64,000 nucleotides of DNA from assembly GCF_031143425.1 (NCBI RefSeq), contig NC_090451.1:350184339-350248338 (forward strand), in the 5' to 3' direction. A program made the translations under genes and the position numbers. Source of the DNA: Pleurodeles waltl. Its lineage: Eukaryota; Chordata; Amphibia; Caudata; Salamandridae. The notes below the pieces were generated by a model. It was not told the DNA's origin. It saw nothing but the letters and a program-made list of their open reading frames with translations, and did no database searches. Positions 33,111 through 43,082 of the stretch are shown here, piece after piece (the stretch's first letter is position 1; each line of letters opens with the position of its first letter).

Positions 33111-36100
33111 GTCCGCGCGCAGCGGGCGCGCCGTTGGCGCGCCGGAGGCGCGCCAGAGGCAAGCCCGACTGCGCCCATCCGCGCCTGGACCGCGCCCAGC
33201 GCCACACCCCCTGGCCCTCGCGCCCCCCGCATCCGCTACTCGATCAACGAACTCCGCGCCTTCAACCCCGGCCCCTCCACTGAATGCTACCGGGCATCCC
33301 CGAAGCACACTAAAGGACCTTTTTCCTGCCGTACCTGCAACTTCTCCTGCATCAGAACGACCAATCCAACTACGAAAACATCCAACCCCAACCACCTGAA
33401 CTGCATCCTCATCAACACCCGCTCCGCACGAAAACACGCCATCGAGCTCTGGGATTTGCTCGACACCACTGCTCCTGACGTGGCTTTCCTGACCGAAACC
33501 TGGTGGAACGACTCCTCGTCTCCGGACATCGCCATCGCCATACCGGACGGCTACAAAATCACCAGAAGAGATCGAACCAACGGAATCGGCGGCGGAATAG
33601 CCATCGCTCACAAAGCTACCCTCAAAATCCACACCCACTCGGACGACACCCTCAGGACAGCCGAACACCTCCACTTCCAGATCCACACGGACCCCAACAC
33701 GACCCTCAGAGGAACCCTCATTTACCGCCCTCCAGGACCAAGAGCCCCCTTCAACGACACCATCGCCGACCTTGCAAGCACCCACGCCCTCGCTTCCCCG
33801 GATTACTTCCTCCTGGGAGATCTGAACTACCATCTGGAAAATGCCAACGACGTCAACACCGCGTCACTGACCTCCAACCTCCTCAACCTCGGTCTCCGCC
33901 AGCTAGTCAACACACCTACCCACATCGCCGGTCACACCCTTGACCCCCTCTTCACCTCCAGCAACCACATTTCCTTCAGCCACACCTCCGAACTCCACTG
34001 GACTGACCATCACTGTGTCCATTTCACCTATAAGAAAACCACAGAGCAACACCGCATCCAGCTTCCTCCCCACCGCCGCTGGGGCAAAGTCACCCAAGAA
34101 CAACTGACCAGCACCCTCATCAACAACCTTCCACCCGACGCAATCGACCCAAGCACAGCCGCCAACAACCTCCATCAATGGATCCTCGACTGCGCCAACA
34201 CCCTTGCCCCTCTCAAGAAACCCACCACCATCCAAGGAAAGAAAAAACCAGCCTGGTTCACAGACGATCTCACCACCTCCAAAAGCAACTGCCAGAAGCT
34301 AAAAAAAAAATGGATCCAAGAATGCACACCCGACAACCTCGCCGCCCTCAAAAACGCCAACCGCGAACACCACCAACGGATCCGCACCGCCAAGCGCGCC
34401 CACTTCACCGAACGTATCAACAACAACGCCCACGACTGCAAAGAACTCTTCGGCATCGTGAAGGAACTCTCCAATCCGAAAGCCAACTCCAACGACATCC
34501 CGCCCTCCCAGAAACTCTGCGACGACCTCTCCACCTTCTTCCACCAGAAAATCACCACCATCCACGACAGCTTCATCACCGGTCCACCGCCAGACCCCAC
34601 CCCCGACGTCTCCTCCCGCGACTGCCGCCTCACCGCCTGGACCCACGTGGAAGAGGCAGAAACCATAGCAACCATGAACACCATCCACTCAGGCTCCCCC
34701 ACGGACCCCTGCCCCCATCATGTTTTCAACTCAGCCAACGCCACCATCGCCCCCAAACTCCGCAAGATCATCAACCTCTCCTTCACTTCTGCCACCTACC
34801 CGAACAGCTGGAAACACGCAGAAATCCAACCCCTCCTCAAAAAACCCAAGGCTGACCCCAACGACCTCAAAAACTTCCGTCCGATCTCTCTCCTCCCTTT
34901 TCCAGCGAAAGTCATCGAGAAGATCGTCAACACTCAGCTCACCCACTTCCTCAAAGACAATTCCATCCTGGACCCCTCACAATCCGGATTCAGACGAAAC
35001 CACAGCACTGAGACCGCCCTCCTCGCCGCCACAGATGACATCAGACATCAATTGGACAACGGCGAAACCTCAGCCCTCATCCTCCTCGACCTATCAGCCG
35101 CTTTTGACACCGTCTGCCACCGCACCCTACTGACCCGCCTCCAGGAAGCCGGCATCCAAGATAAAGCCCTCCACTGGATCTCATCCTTCCTCTCCGACAG
35201 AACGCAGAGAGTCCGTCTCTCCCCTTTCCGCTCCAAAGCCACCAACCTCATCTGCGGCGTCCCCCAAGGATCCTCCCTCAGCCCCACGTTGTTCAACGTC
35301 TACATGGCCCCCCTCGCTCAACTGGCCCGCCAACATCATCTCAGCATCATCTCCTACGCCGACGATACCCAGCTCGTCCTCTCCCTGACCAAAGACCCGC
35401 TCACCGCCAAAACAAACCTCCACGAGGGACTAAAATCCATCGCCGATTGGATGAACAACAGTCGCCTGAAACTCAACTCCGACAAGACGGAAGTCCTCAT
35501 CCTCGGACGCACTCCCTCGGCCTGGAACGACTCATGGTGGCCCTCCGTCCTCGGACCCCCACCCACCCCTGCCAGCCACGCAAGAAACCTCGGCTTCATC
35601 CTGGACTCCGCCCTCACCATGTCCAAACAGGTCAGCGCCGTCTCCTCCTCCTGTTTCAACACCCTTCGAATGCTCCGCAGAATCTTCAAGTGGATTCCAA
35701 CAGAAACCAGAAAGACGGTGACCCAGGCCCTCGTCAGCAGCAGACTTGACTACGGCAACGCACTCTACACAGGCATCCCAACCAAAGACATCAAACGCCT
35801 CCAACGTATCCAAAATGCCTCCGCCCGACTGATCCTCAACATACCCCGCCGAAGTCACATCTCCCCTCACCTAAAGGAACTCCACTGGCTCCCGGTAGAC
35901 AAGAGGATCACCTTCAAACTCCTGACCCACGCTCACAAGGCACTTCACAACACCGGACCCTCCTACCTCAACACCAGACTCAACTTCTACACTCCAACAC
36001 GTCAACTCCGATCCGCCAACCTCGCCCTCGCCATCGTACCCCGAATCCAGCGCAAGACATCCGGCGGCAGATCCTTCTCCTTCCTCGCCGCCAAGACCTG

Positions 36101-36185
36101 GAACTCTCTCCCCACATCTCTTCGCCAGACCCAGGACCTCCTCGCTTTCAGAAGGCTCCTCAAGACCTGGCTCTTCGACCGCTAA
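33096..36185 (+). CDS. L2-clade retrotransposon polyprotein: APE endonuclease and reverse transcriptase
   Basis: Frame open for 1029 codons after a TAA at 33093-33095; no in-frame ATG exists before the endonuclease, so the true start is unknown (coordinates give the open frame). Order: leader with GGAPEASPTAPIRAWT and a small Cys group (CRTCNFSC, 33330-33355); endonuclease with LINTRSARKH, FLTETWW, GGGIAIAH, LLGDLNYH and WTDHHCVHF (catalytic Glu, GDxN and xDH present); connector; reverse transcriptase with FRPISLLPFPAKVIEKIV, SGFRRNHSTETALL, LDLSAAFDTV, GVPQGSSLSPTLF and YADDTQL (YADD at 35355-35366); C-terminal DYGNALYTGI, LHWLPVDKRI and WNSLPTSLRQ. All key residues are present and no stop or frameshift is seen. 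The enzyme would nick DNA and copy its RNA at the nick. Codon third positions are strongly C-rich, unlike the flanking L1. Confidence 0.93.
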   Translation, partial: WQALRVRAQRARRWRAGGAPEASPTAPIRAWTAPSATPPGPRAPRIRYSINELRAFNPGPSTECYRASPKHTKGPFSCRTCNFSCIRTTNPTTKTSNPNHLNCILINTRSARKHAIELWDLLDTTAPDVAFLTETWWNDSSSPDIAIAIPDGYKITRRDRTNGIGGGIAIAHKATLKIHTHSDDTLRTAEHLHFQIHTDPNTTLRGTLIYRPPGPRAPFNDTIADLASTHALASPDYFLLGDLNYHLENANDVNTASLTSNLLNLGLRQLVNTPTHIAGHTLDPLFTSSNHISFSHTSELHWTDHHCVHFTYKKTTEQHRIQLPPHRRWGKVTQEQLTSTLINNLPPDAIDPSTAANNLHQWILDCANTLAPLKKPTTIQGKKKPAWFTDDLTTSKSNCQKLKKKWIQECTPDNLAALKNANREHHQRIRTAKRAHFTERINNNAHDCKELFGIVKELSNPKANSNDIPPSQKLCDDLSTFFHQKITTIHDSFITGPPPDPTPDVSSRDCRLTAWTHVEEAETIATMNTIHSGSPTDPCPHHVFNSANATIAPKLRKIINLSFTSATYPNSWKHAEIQPLLKKPKADPNDLKNFRPISLLPFPAKVIEKIVNTQLTHFLKDNSILDPSQSGFRRNHSTETALLAATDDIRHQLDNGETSALILLDLSAAFDTVCHRTLLTRLQEAGIQDKALHWISSFLSDRTQRVRLSPFRSKATNLICGVPQGSSLSPTLFNVYMAPLAQLARQHHLSIISYADDTQLVLSLTKDPLTAKTNLHEGLKSIADWMNNSRLKLNSDKTEVLILGRTPSAWNDSWWPSVLGPPPTPASHARNLGFILDSALTMSKQVSAVSSSCFNTLRMLRRIFKWIPTETRKTVTQALVSSRLDYGNALYTGIPTKDIKRLQRIQNASARLILNIPRRSHISPHLKELHWLPVDKRITFKLLTHAHKALHNTGPSYLNTRLNFYTPTRQLRSANLALAIVPRIQRKTSGGRSFSFLAAKTWNSLPTSLRQTQDLLAFRRLLKTWLFDR

Positions 36186-36277
36186 ACCAGCAGCGCTCCC
36201 CCCCCCCCCCTCAGCACCTCGAAACCCTGACGGGTACATAGCGCGCTTTATAAATACTATGATTGATTGATTGATTG
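36186..36277 (+). other. L2 3' untranslated end with GATT repeats
   Basis: 92 bases with a C13 run, GCGCGCTTTATAAATAC and a terminal run of four GATT units plus G. Such 3' ends are the recognition site for L2-type reverse transcriptases and are often shared with SINEs. No AATAAA is visible. Confidence 0.75.
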
Positions 36278-36605
36278 TCTGAAGAAGACTGGTTGCTGTA
36301 GTGGGTCATTTCCATCCTGGGCAGGTTTGGGGGTAGCGGAGGTGTTGACACTCGAGGGAGGGATCGATGGTGCTAGATAATTGCCTCCCCTTATTTATTC
36401 ATTGCTAATTTGAATCATCGGTAAATGGTGGGGAGGTATCCAGATGTAGGTTGCTGAGCACCTCCACGAGTTACCACAGTTTTCAAATGTTTATGGGGGC
36501 GACAGATGCTTCTAGGGAGGAAGTTTGGGGTAGAGTGGGAGTTGGGGGAGGGGAATTGTTCTTTCTAGTATAGTAGTTATTATCAAATGCTGTCTTCTAG
36601 TTCAA
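36278..36605. other. L1 sequence between the L2 insertion and ORF2
   Basis: Non-coding L1 spacer, G-rich on this strand. No separate feature. Confidence 0.45.
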
Positions 36606-38640
36606 ATGAAGACTGCGTGTAACACTGATGCTCAACACACACATCTTGCAGGACACCAATGTGAAGTAAGTGTTGATTTAAAGGCATCTCCCTTGGGTCG
36701 CCCCTTGTCCATTGGCGTGCCTTGTGGGCTGCACACATCCATTCCTACACTCAATATGATCTTAGTGATTTCATGGAATGTAAATGGGCTCCTAGATCGC
36801 ATAAAACGGACCGCAGTACTTCGACAGATCAAGAGGCATGCCCCGGGGGTGGTCTTACTGCAGGAGACACATTTACTGGAGACCCGCTGCTCCTTCTTGG
36901 GACGTTTCGGATACCACTCTGGTTTCACACGTGGGTCCCGGGGAGTGGCCCTGCTGTTGCACAAGTCACTACCACTGACAGTGACAAAGGTTCACGAGGA
37001 CCCCTTGGGGAGGTGCATTGGTGTGGAAGGTCAGACAGAGGCCAAGCAGTACAATTTGGTGTCCTGCTATATTGCCCCGAAACCTTTGCAGCACACCTAC
37101 GAGGCTACTGGAACGCTGTTGGCATCGCTCCCAGCCTGTTGTACACTAGGGGGGAGATTTCAATGCGGTGCCGGACCTAATTGGGGATGTCTCTGCGGAA
37201 CCCAGTCCCATCCAACACCTCCGATCTGCGTGCTTTAAAGCCTGGGCAGACTCGTGGGGCCTTTGTGATGCGTGGCAGGTCTGGCACCCGCATGACTGTG
37301 CCTACACCCACCGTTCTGCTGCCCATCACACTGAGACCCGAATAGACCTTGTGTGGGTTCCAGCAATGGAAGTAATGAATTTAGAGATCTGTTTGGATCC
37401 TCCCCAGGGGCATATCAGACCATGCACCAATTTTGGCGGATTGGGATGCGGGGCTCCAAGCACAGCAGCCGAACTGGAGACTTAAAGCATGGTACTTGAA
37501 GTCCCCGGAGTGTGCCAGTTTTGCTGAAGGGGATCTGCAATGAGGGCTCAGTGGACTCAGGGGCGACCCTTTGGGAGGCATGTAAATCAACAATGCAGGC
37601 ATTATCAAGAGCTACATCCGTGGCAGAGGGTGCAATGAGTTCAGCTCGAGGCCAAGATACTAGAATTGGAGGGACAGGCATTTTGATACACAGGTGATGC
37701 AGCGTCAACTGGCTTTGTCGCTGTCTGAGCTACTCCAAATATTCCTTGAGGAGGCTAAGCAATGCTGGCAGGCGTCGACCAGCAAGAGCATATGGAATGG
37801 GTGACAATTCAGGCAAGTTGCTCTATTGGCTGGCAACACGCAGGGCAGCAGCTGGGGTCATGCCAACCATAGGCGATAGGGACGGAAACATCCAAGTGGA
37901 ATTGGCAGCGACAGTTCAGGCCTTTGTGACCTACTACCAAGACCTTTATGCTAGAGACCCCCTGCCGCATCTGACAGAGGAGAGCTCTATAGTTTGGGAC
38001 CTTCCGGTACAGACTATTCTGTTCAATCTTGCTCAAGACTTAGATCAAACATTGATGGCAGAAGAGGTAGACACTGCAATATCAGAGCTTAACTGGGGGA
38101 AAACGGTGGGGGTAGATGGGTACCCAAAAGAGTACAATAAAATGTTCTGTTCATTGCTGGTGCCTCATCGCCTAAACTTTTATGCAGAAGCGCTGTCGGA
38201 AGGAGCTTTTCCCCCTGAACTGGATTGTGCCACGATTGTGGTCCTGCCAAAGGAGGGACTGCCCCTGGACTAGTGTGCATCGTATCGGCCAATCCCCCTC
38301 ATCAATACTGACATAAAGATATATGCCAAAATACTGGCAAAACGTATCACCAACATGCTGGCCCATCTAATTCATCTGGATCAGTGTGGCCTTATGCCAG
38401 GCAGGAGTACGCAGCACTGCATCTGCCAAGTTCAAGTGGCCCTACCTCGTGGCTCACAGTCCAGTGGTCCCATGGCCCTACTTCTTGTTGATTTTTGCAA
38501 GGCATTCAACACAATCCCATGGGAATACATGGAGGTAATTCTACTACGTATGGGGTTGGGGCAGTTGCTCCGCCGAATGATCTGTATCCTGTATCAGCAT
38601 CTGTTCTGCTTTCCCACTTATCTCATAACCAAACTTACAG
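36606..38640 (+). pseudogene. L1 ORF2 (endonuclease and partial reverse transcriptase), decayed
   Basis: The endonuclease begins with MILVISWNVNGLLDRIKR (36756 on), VLLQETHLLE and RGVALLLHKSLP; near 37150 the frame shifts at the GGDFN-like stretch, and 37168-37485 gives SWGLCDAWQVWHPHD and ETRIDLVWVP. 37746-38270 encodes the connector (VTYYQDLYARD, MAEEVDTAISELNWGKT), the stop at 38271 is followed by CASYRPIPLINTDIKIYAK, GLMPGRSTQ and LLLVDFCKAFNTIPWEYM, the A block of L1 reverse transcriptase. Coding similarity ends near 38640, before the YADD block, where the LTR fragment begins. At least three frame changes and several stops. Confidence 0.85.
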
Positions 38641-38653
38641 AACTTCTCTGGAA

Positions 38654-39468
38654 TGCACTTCTGAGTTTAAAGAAGACATTTATTGTTGTTAATTCTCCCC
38701 CACCCACAAGTTCCTGAGAGATGAAATTTGTAGATTGGAAGCACACGTTCAAAAGTAGTCGCAGCAATGAAAGCAAAATATATCAAAGTACTTCTCAGTT
38801 GCAATGTACACAGCAAATATAGGTGACGACATTTATAGCATAACTGCACAGCAAAGCATAAAAGTCCAAATTCATCACCGTATGGGCAAGCTGTGCCTAT
38901 ATTCAGCTTCATCTTTCTGGGGTCTGCAAGTTGATGATTCCGGACAACTGCGAGAAAGAGATTCTCTACCCAAACGGGAGATGGGCAACTGACGTCTAGT
39001 TCCAGTCTGAAGTCAAGCAAATTCAAATCTAACTCACTGTAGCCCAGAGTCATCCTTAAAAGCAAACTCAACGTGAGAGCCAAAGAACCTTGGAGAACGC
39101 CCAATTCTCCTGAGCTCACTCGCTCTCAGACTGGATTGTGAGGTAAACACAAAATCTACGTGCTCTTATCAGCTAAGGTCTGGTGTGAAGAAAACAGCTT
39201 GGTCCATCTTGGGGAAAAACACAGCTTGGAAAAACACAGCTCATTTGTGTCTCAACTACAATGTCTAACTCCACGTTAAAGCCAATAGGCAGCTAACCTA
39301 AATATCAAATGTAATGTCTAATGTCATGTCAAAGCCAATAGGCAGCTAAACTGATTACAGAATGTAATGTCTAATGCCATGTCAAAGCCAATAGGCAGCT
39401 AAACTGAATACAAAATGTAATGGCTAATGCCATGTCAAAGCCAATAGGCAGCTAAACTGAGCAAAACA
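38654..39468 (-). mobile_element. Solo-LTR-like fragment, minus orientation
   Basis: On the minus strand the 815-base segment starts with TG (39468) and ends in CA (38654), holds four 53-bp repeats with ATTGG boxes at its 5' side, a CTATAAA box (38832-38838 on the plus strand as TTTATAG) and, about 150 bases later, AATAAA (38679-38684 as TTTATT). This is the U3-R-U5 order of an LTR promoter and polyadenylation site. No internal retroviral genes are present. A target duplication is not visible, because a Harbinger fragment follows directly on one side. Confidence 0.55.
39265..39468 (-). repeat. 53-bp tandem repeat with CCAAT-type box, four copies
   Basis: GCCAATAGGCAGCTAA occurs at 39281, 39334, 39387 and 39440, exactly 53 bases apart. 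Read in the LTR direction each unit presents GCCTATTGGC, an inverted CCAAT box, so the array looks like a U3 enhancer. Confidence 0.85.
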
Positions 39469-39470
39469 TA

Positions 39471-39590
39471 TAGGGCCTCATTCTGACCCTGGCGGTCTGT
39501 GACCGCCAGGGCGGAGGGCAGCGGAAGCACCGCCAAGCAGATCGAACATTTGTGGGTGTGGTATGCCTTACAGCCAAAACGGATATAGCC
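39471..39590 (+). mobile_element. Harbinger-type terminal fragment
   Basis: AGGGCCTCATTCTGACCC followed by a perfect 11-bp palindrome arm pair around TGT (39487-39511, CCCTGGCGGTC / GACCGCCAGGG) is the terminal pattern of the Harbinger-type elements here. No matching right end is seen before the L1 3' region, so it is a fragment; its right limit is approximate. Confidence 0.6.
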
Positions 39591-39890
39591 CCCATGTGGA
39601 GGCAACCTTGAAGTATATCGTTGGCGGGATGGAGGGTGGGGGTGGACTGGTGAGTGGACCAAGAAAAAATTGTCTATGCTGCCCGTGTGTGCCTGGAAAA
39701 ACATGATAAAATATGGGTGAGGTGGTGGACCTACCATGGAGTTCTACAGTAATGTAACACTTAATGTTGGTGGACCGGAAAACGCAATGTGAAACTTAAT
39801 ATGTAAAACTGGCTGTTGATATTGCTGGTGCACGATGTGTGTACACTGATTCCAAAATTAATAAAATTAATAAAAATGTGGCTATAAAAA
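39591..39890 (+). other. L1 3' untranslated region and poly-A tail
   Basis: G-rich sequence (GGGATGGAGGGTGGGGGTGG near 39630) followed by AATAAAATTAATAAAAATG and an A-run, directly before the 15-bp duplication. A G-rich tract in the 3' UTR is a general L1 property. Confidence 0.65.
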
Positions 39891-40480
39891 AAAACAAGTT
39901 TGGCACTGCAGGGCCAATGCAAGCCTCATTCAAAGATGTGGAACAAATGTGGTACTGCAGGACCAGTCAGAGCAAGCTTCCTTCACAAACATGAAAAAAG
40001 TATTGTACTGCAGGGCCAGTGCAAGCTTCATTCAAAGACATGGAACACGTGTGGCATTGAGCAGAAACATTTAACACTTCCTTTAGATACAATGAATAAA
40101 CAGCATTTCAGAATTGGTACAAGAGTAAGGAACAGCACTGGGGTGTATGAGTGCAGGATTGACCCACACCCATAGCAAAATTTCCACACACAAAACAGGT
40201 ACAGCACCGGGCAGGAGTACAAGTTTCCCTCAAAACCACTGAACACATACAAATCTGGGCAGAAACTATAGAAGCTTCCCTCACATGGACAGAACATGGA
40301 TAGAATCTGCAGCAGCACTCCGAGCATGTGTATAAACATGCACACACAATGTGCAGCATTTAGCGGCAGAGTAAGTTTCCCCTCACAGTACAGATGGTCA
40401 GCAGCAGTGCAAGCAAATGTATCCCCACATGCAAAACAGGTATTACTCTGGAAGCAGCATCTAATCTTCCTACAAGCACA
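39891..40480 (+). repeat. About 48-bp satellite, right part
   Basis: Begins with the second copy of the target duplication (39891-39905) and continues the same phase as the left part: GGGCCAATGCAAGCC at 39911 and GGGCCAGTGCAAGC at 40014. From about 40060 the units become strongly diverged (CAAGTTTCCCTCA, GAAGCTTCCCTCA words) and fade out near 40480. Confidence 0.75.
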
Positions 40481-41569
40481 TAATACCTCGGGTAAAGTAT
40501 AGAGGTGTGTGAGCCACTGAAGGCTCGATCCAGGTGCTTTGCTGTGGTCCAGCTTGAGGTCTCCTTGAACCCTCAACCCCAAAATGAGCTGAGCTTTCAT
40601 GTGAGTTCAGCGTGTTACCCACATTTTATCCTCATGCACCAAGAATAAAAGACGAAGCATTAAACTTTGATGTCAAGCACTTCCTTCAGCCCACCCACAG
40701 CATTAAAAAAATATATATTTGGTGGTGTCCCTGACTCTTTTAGGGGCACCACTAGCAAAAAAATATTTAGTTAAAAAAAGCTCCAGAGCGTTATGGAGCG
40801 TTTCTTGCTAGAGAAGTGAATAATAAATAGGTGGCTCTATGTACTCATTTTATTATTCATTTTTTCTTTTGATTTATAATTTTTGTGGCTGTCTCAGTGC
40901 CCACCCAGGAAACACACGTGTTTGTCATTGGGGCCAAAAGGGTGCCCCAGGGCCCCTATGGATGCAGACAGCTCTCTACCCTGCACACTTTATGTGTGCC
41001 GGTGGGAGTCCGTTTTTTTTTTACTGAGTGGGTGCTCCGGTGCACACCTGGGGCACCTACAACTCTGATTGCTTTCGGGGGCCACAGGTGGAGCCCTAGG
41101 GCCCACGCTGCTCCAACAGGTTCACCTGGTGGGAGGCAGCCATTTTTTTATTGTAAGAGAAAATCAAAAGGTGGTGAAGAAATGGGGATTAATTATATCC
41201 ACAACTATTTTGCTGCAATAAGGCAATCAATCTGTATTGTACCTTGTATTAATCAAGCAGATTTAAGGCACCTTTGTGATGTTGCCAATATCCCTTATAT
41301 CCCGCAAACACTCTCAAATCCCTGAGCTATAAATCATAGAACATTAAAACTCATATTCTCTTGTCCCCTCAAACAATTCCTCCTGCGTGTCTGATTTGTA
41401 GTTCCATACAACAGTCCACCAAACAGGTAGTCAAAAAAGGAGGGCCACATCCCCAAAATTCTCAATTTGTTTATCCTCCTTTCATGTTGCTTGATCCCTT
41501 ATTTTCATCTGTACTGGACTCCTCTAAGTACCGTCAATGCCTTTCAGCCTAATCCCTTCACGGCTTCTT
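40481..41569. other. No gene seen
   Basis: Mixed and AT-rich sequence with one imperfect hairpin near 40720-40755 (TGGTGGTGTCCCT / AGGGGCACCACTA). No recognised element. Confidence 0.4.
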
Positions 41570-43082
41570 TGGGCGTGGCCAAGATGGCGCCCAGAGGAGT
41601 CATCTTTTAGCGAGGCTCCGCTCCGGGCCCATCCACCATCATACTGCGCTCCATTGCCCCCATGAGTCCCCCAAAGAATACTGACCCCCTTCCCTGGAGC
41701 CGCAGACTGCTGCAGGGGACCTGAGGTAATTTCCTGGTGGTATTGACAGGGCCGCTGGCAGCCAGAGTGGTGTGCCTGGTGGTGGCGAAGCCTGATCTGC
41801 TCCCCCTGCATGGCTGGCATCTGGAGGCTACAGCACTGGGAGCCCTGAGGGTGCAAGCTACATTGCCTTCGCTCCCCACTCTCTGCCAGACAAGAATTGT
41901 CACCGGAGAGCCAGCGGTGCAGAACGCCTTGTCGTCTTTTGCAGGCGTTGGGCAAAGCAGCACTTGTGGCTGCGGAGACCCATTGCAGAGGGCCCAGTGC
42001 GCCTGCCCAGATTCCCTGTGAAAGGGGCACAAAGGTGTATGCGCCCCTCCCCCCAATTGCCTGGAAGACTTCACTGAGGGCTGGTGAGCTCCCTCCCCAG
42101 CAGCATTCTAGATGCCGATGCAGATTACCTGACTGCAGGACCTAATCCCCTGCCTTGCGTGGCTTGCAAGAGGTTCGGTGCTGGGAGCTCTGAGAGGGTG
42201 AGACCAATGTGACTGTTGCCCCACGCTCCTTGCCTGCTGCGGAGGGCAGCCCGAAGGTCCGGGTGTGGACATTCCCCACGGAAGCTGGGCACAACAGCAT
42301 TGTTGACTGCTGGGGTCCGGCACAGTGGGCCCTACATGGGGTACTGGAACTCCTACAGTGGAGGCACAAGAGTGTGCACGCCCCACCTCCCACGATGTTC
42401 TGTGCCATCAGATGAGAGGACGACACTATCAGCAGACAAGGCCCCAGCCACAGGGGTGGCAAATCAGAGCACTGAAGGTCATGGGGGAGTACACCTTGGA
42501 GTGGCCTGAATGGTGCTTGGCCCCCATGGTCATGGTGAGGTGAAGAGGCACCTGTTTAACAAGCACAAAGCGAAACTGCTCATCACAGGGGTATGGGGAG
42601 AAACACCTGGCCCTGTAATTAAGTGTCCCCCGCACCACAAGAGAAAAAGAGCTGGAGGGCGAGAAGAGTGTAGGCGCCAGGTTGACTGGAAGGTAGAGCC
42701 TTGGGCCTAGCTCTTTCTCTGCTGCGCACCCTGGAGTCCATAGAAATTCGCTCTTATCCTCACGATCTCCCTCCCCTCAGGCACTCATATCAATAAAGAG
42801 AAGGAATGCATCACCGCCTGGAGGGTCTCCGGAGGGAGTGTGAACATTCTGCTGGCTGACCGAGGGTTGCATGTCCGACTGACCCCTATTTCTTCTGATA
42901 AGAATCCACATGCTACAAGACACTGACGCGGTTCTGGCGTGTGTCTACATACTCGGAGGACCTCAGGTGTAGTGGCTAAAGAACTGATTTGTTTGCTATG
43001 CCTCTCAGAGGTGCGGTCGCTGGTGACAGTGATTGCAGGGGCATGGTCAAACCAAAAACCACCAATCCTCCATCCCCCAGAA
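41570..43082 (+). promoter_or_regulatory. L1 5' untranslated region
   Basis: About 1.5 kb, GC-rich, without a sustained coding frame; YY1-like AAGATGGCG at its very start (41582-41590). Promoter role is inferred from the position and the motif. Confidence 0.5.

Larger units (their letters stand above)
28486..36277 (+). mobile_element. L2-clade LINE with a 525-bp tandem-monomer 5' region, apparently intact
   Basis: A 5' array of nine 525-bp units (28486-33110) joins directly to a single open frame with endonuclease and reverse transcriptase (33096-36185), a short 3' UTR, and a 3' tail of TTTATAAATACTATG followed by GATT repeats (36261-36277). Simple tandem 3' tails, instead of poly-A, are the L2/CR1 habit. 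No target duplication is obvious at 28485/36278, which is usual for this clade. Near identity of the monomers and the unbroken frame indicate a recent insertion. It lies between the two ORFs of an older L1. Confidence 0.85.
26121..39890 (+). mobile_element. L1 retrotransposon with target-site duplication, carrying nested insertions
   Basis: Starts with GAGCCATCATGGCGGC, a YY1-like motif found at the start of many L1 promoters, and ends with AATAAAAATGTGGCT and an A-run at 39890, flanked by a 15-bp duplication. It holds ORF1 (27383-28150), ORF2 (36606-38640) and a 3' untranslated part (about 39590-39890). An L2 (28486-36277) sits between the ORFs, and an LTR plus Harbinger fragment (38654-39590) replaces or interrupts the second half of ORF2. 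Without the guests about 5 kb of L1 remains. Both ORFs carry stops or frameshifts, so the copy is dead. Confidence 0.85.

Noticed and set aside
32967..36239. Minus-strand frames of 110-288 codons opposite the L2 coding region
   Set aside because: Shadow frames caused by the C-rich third codon positions of the real plus-strand gene.
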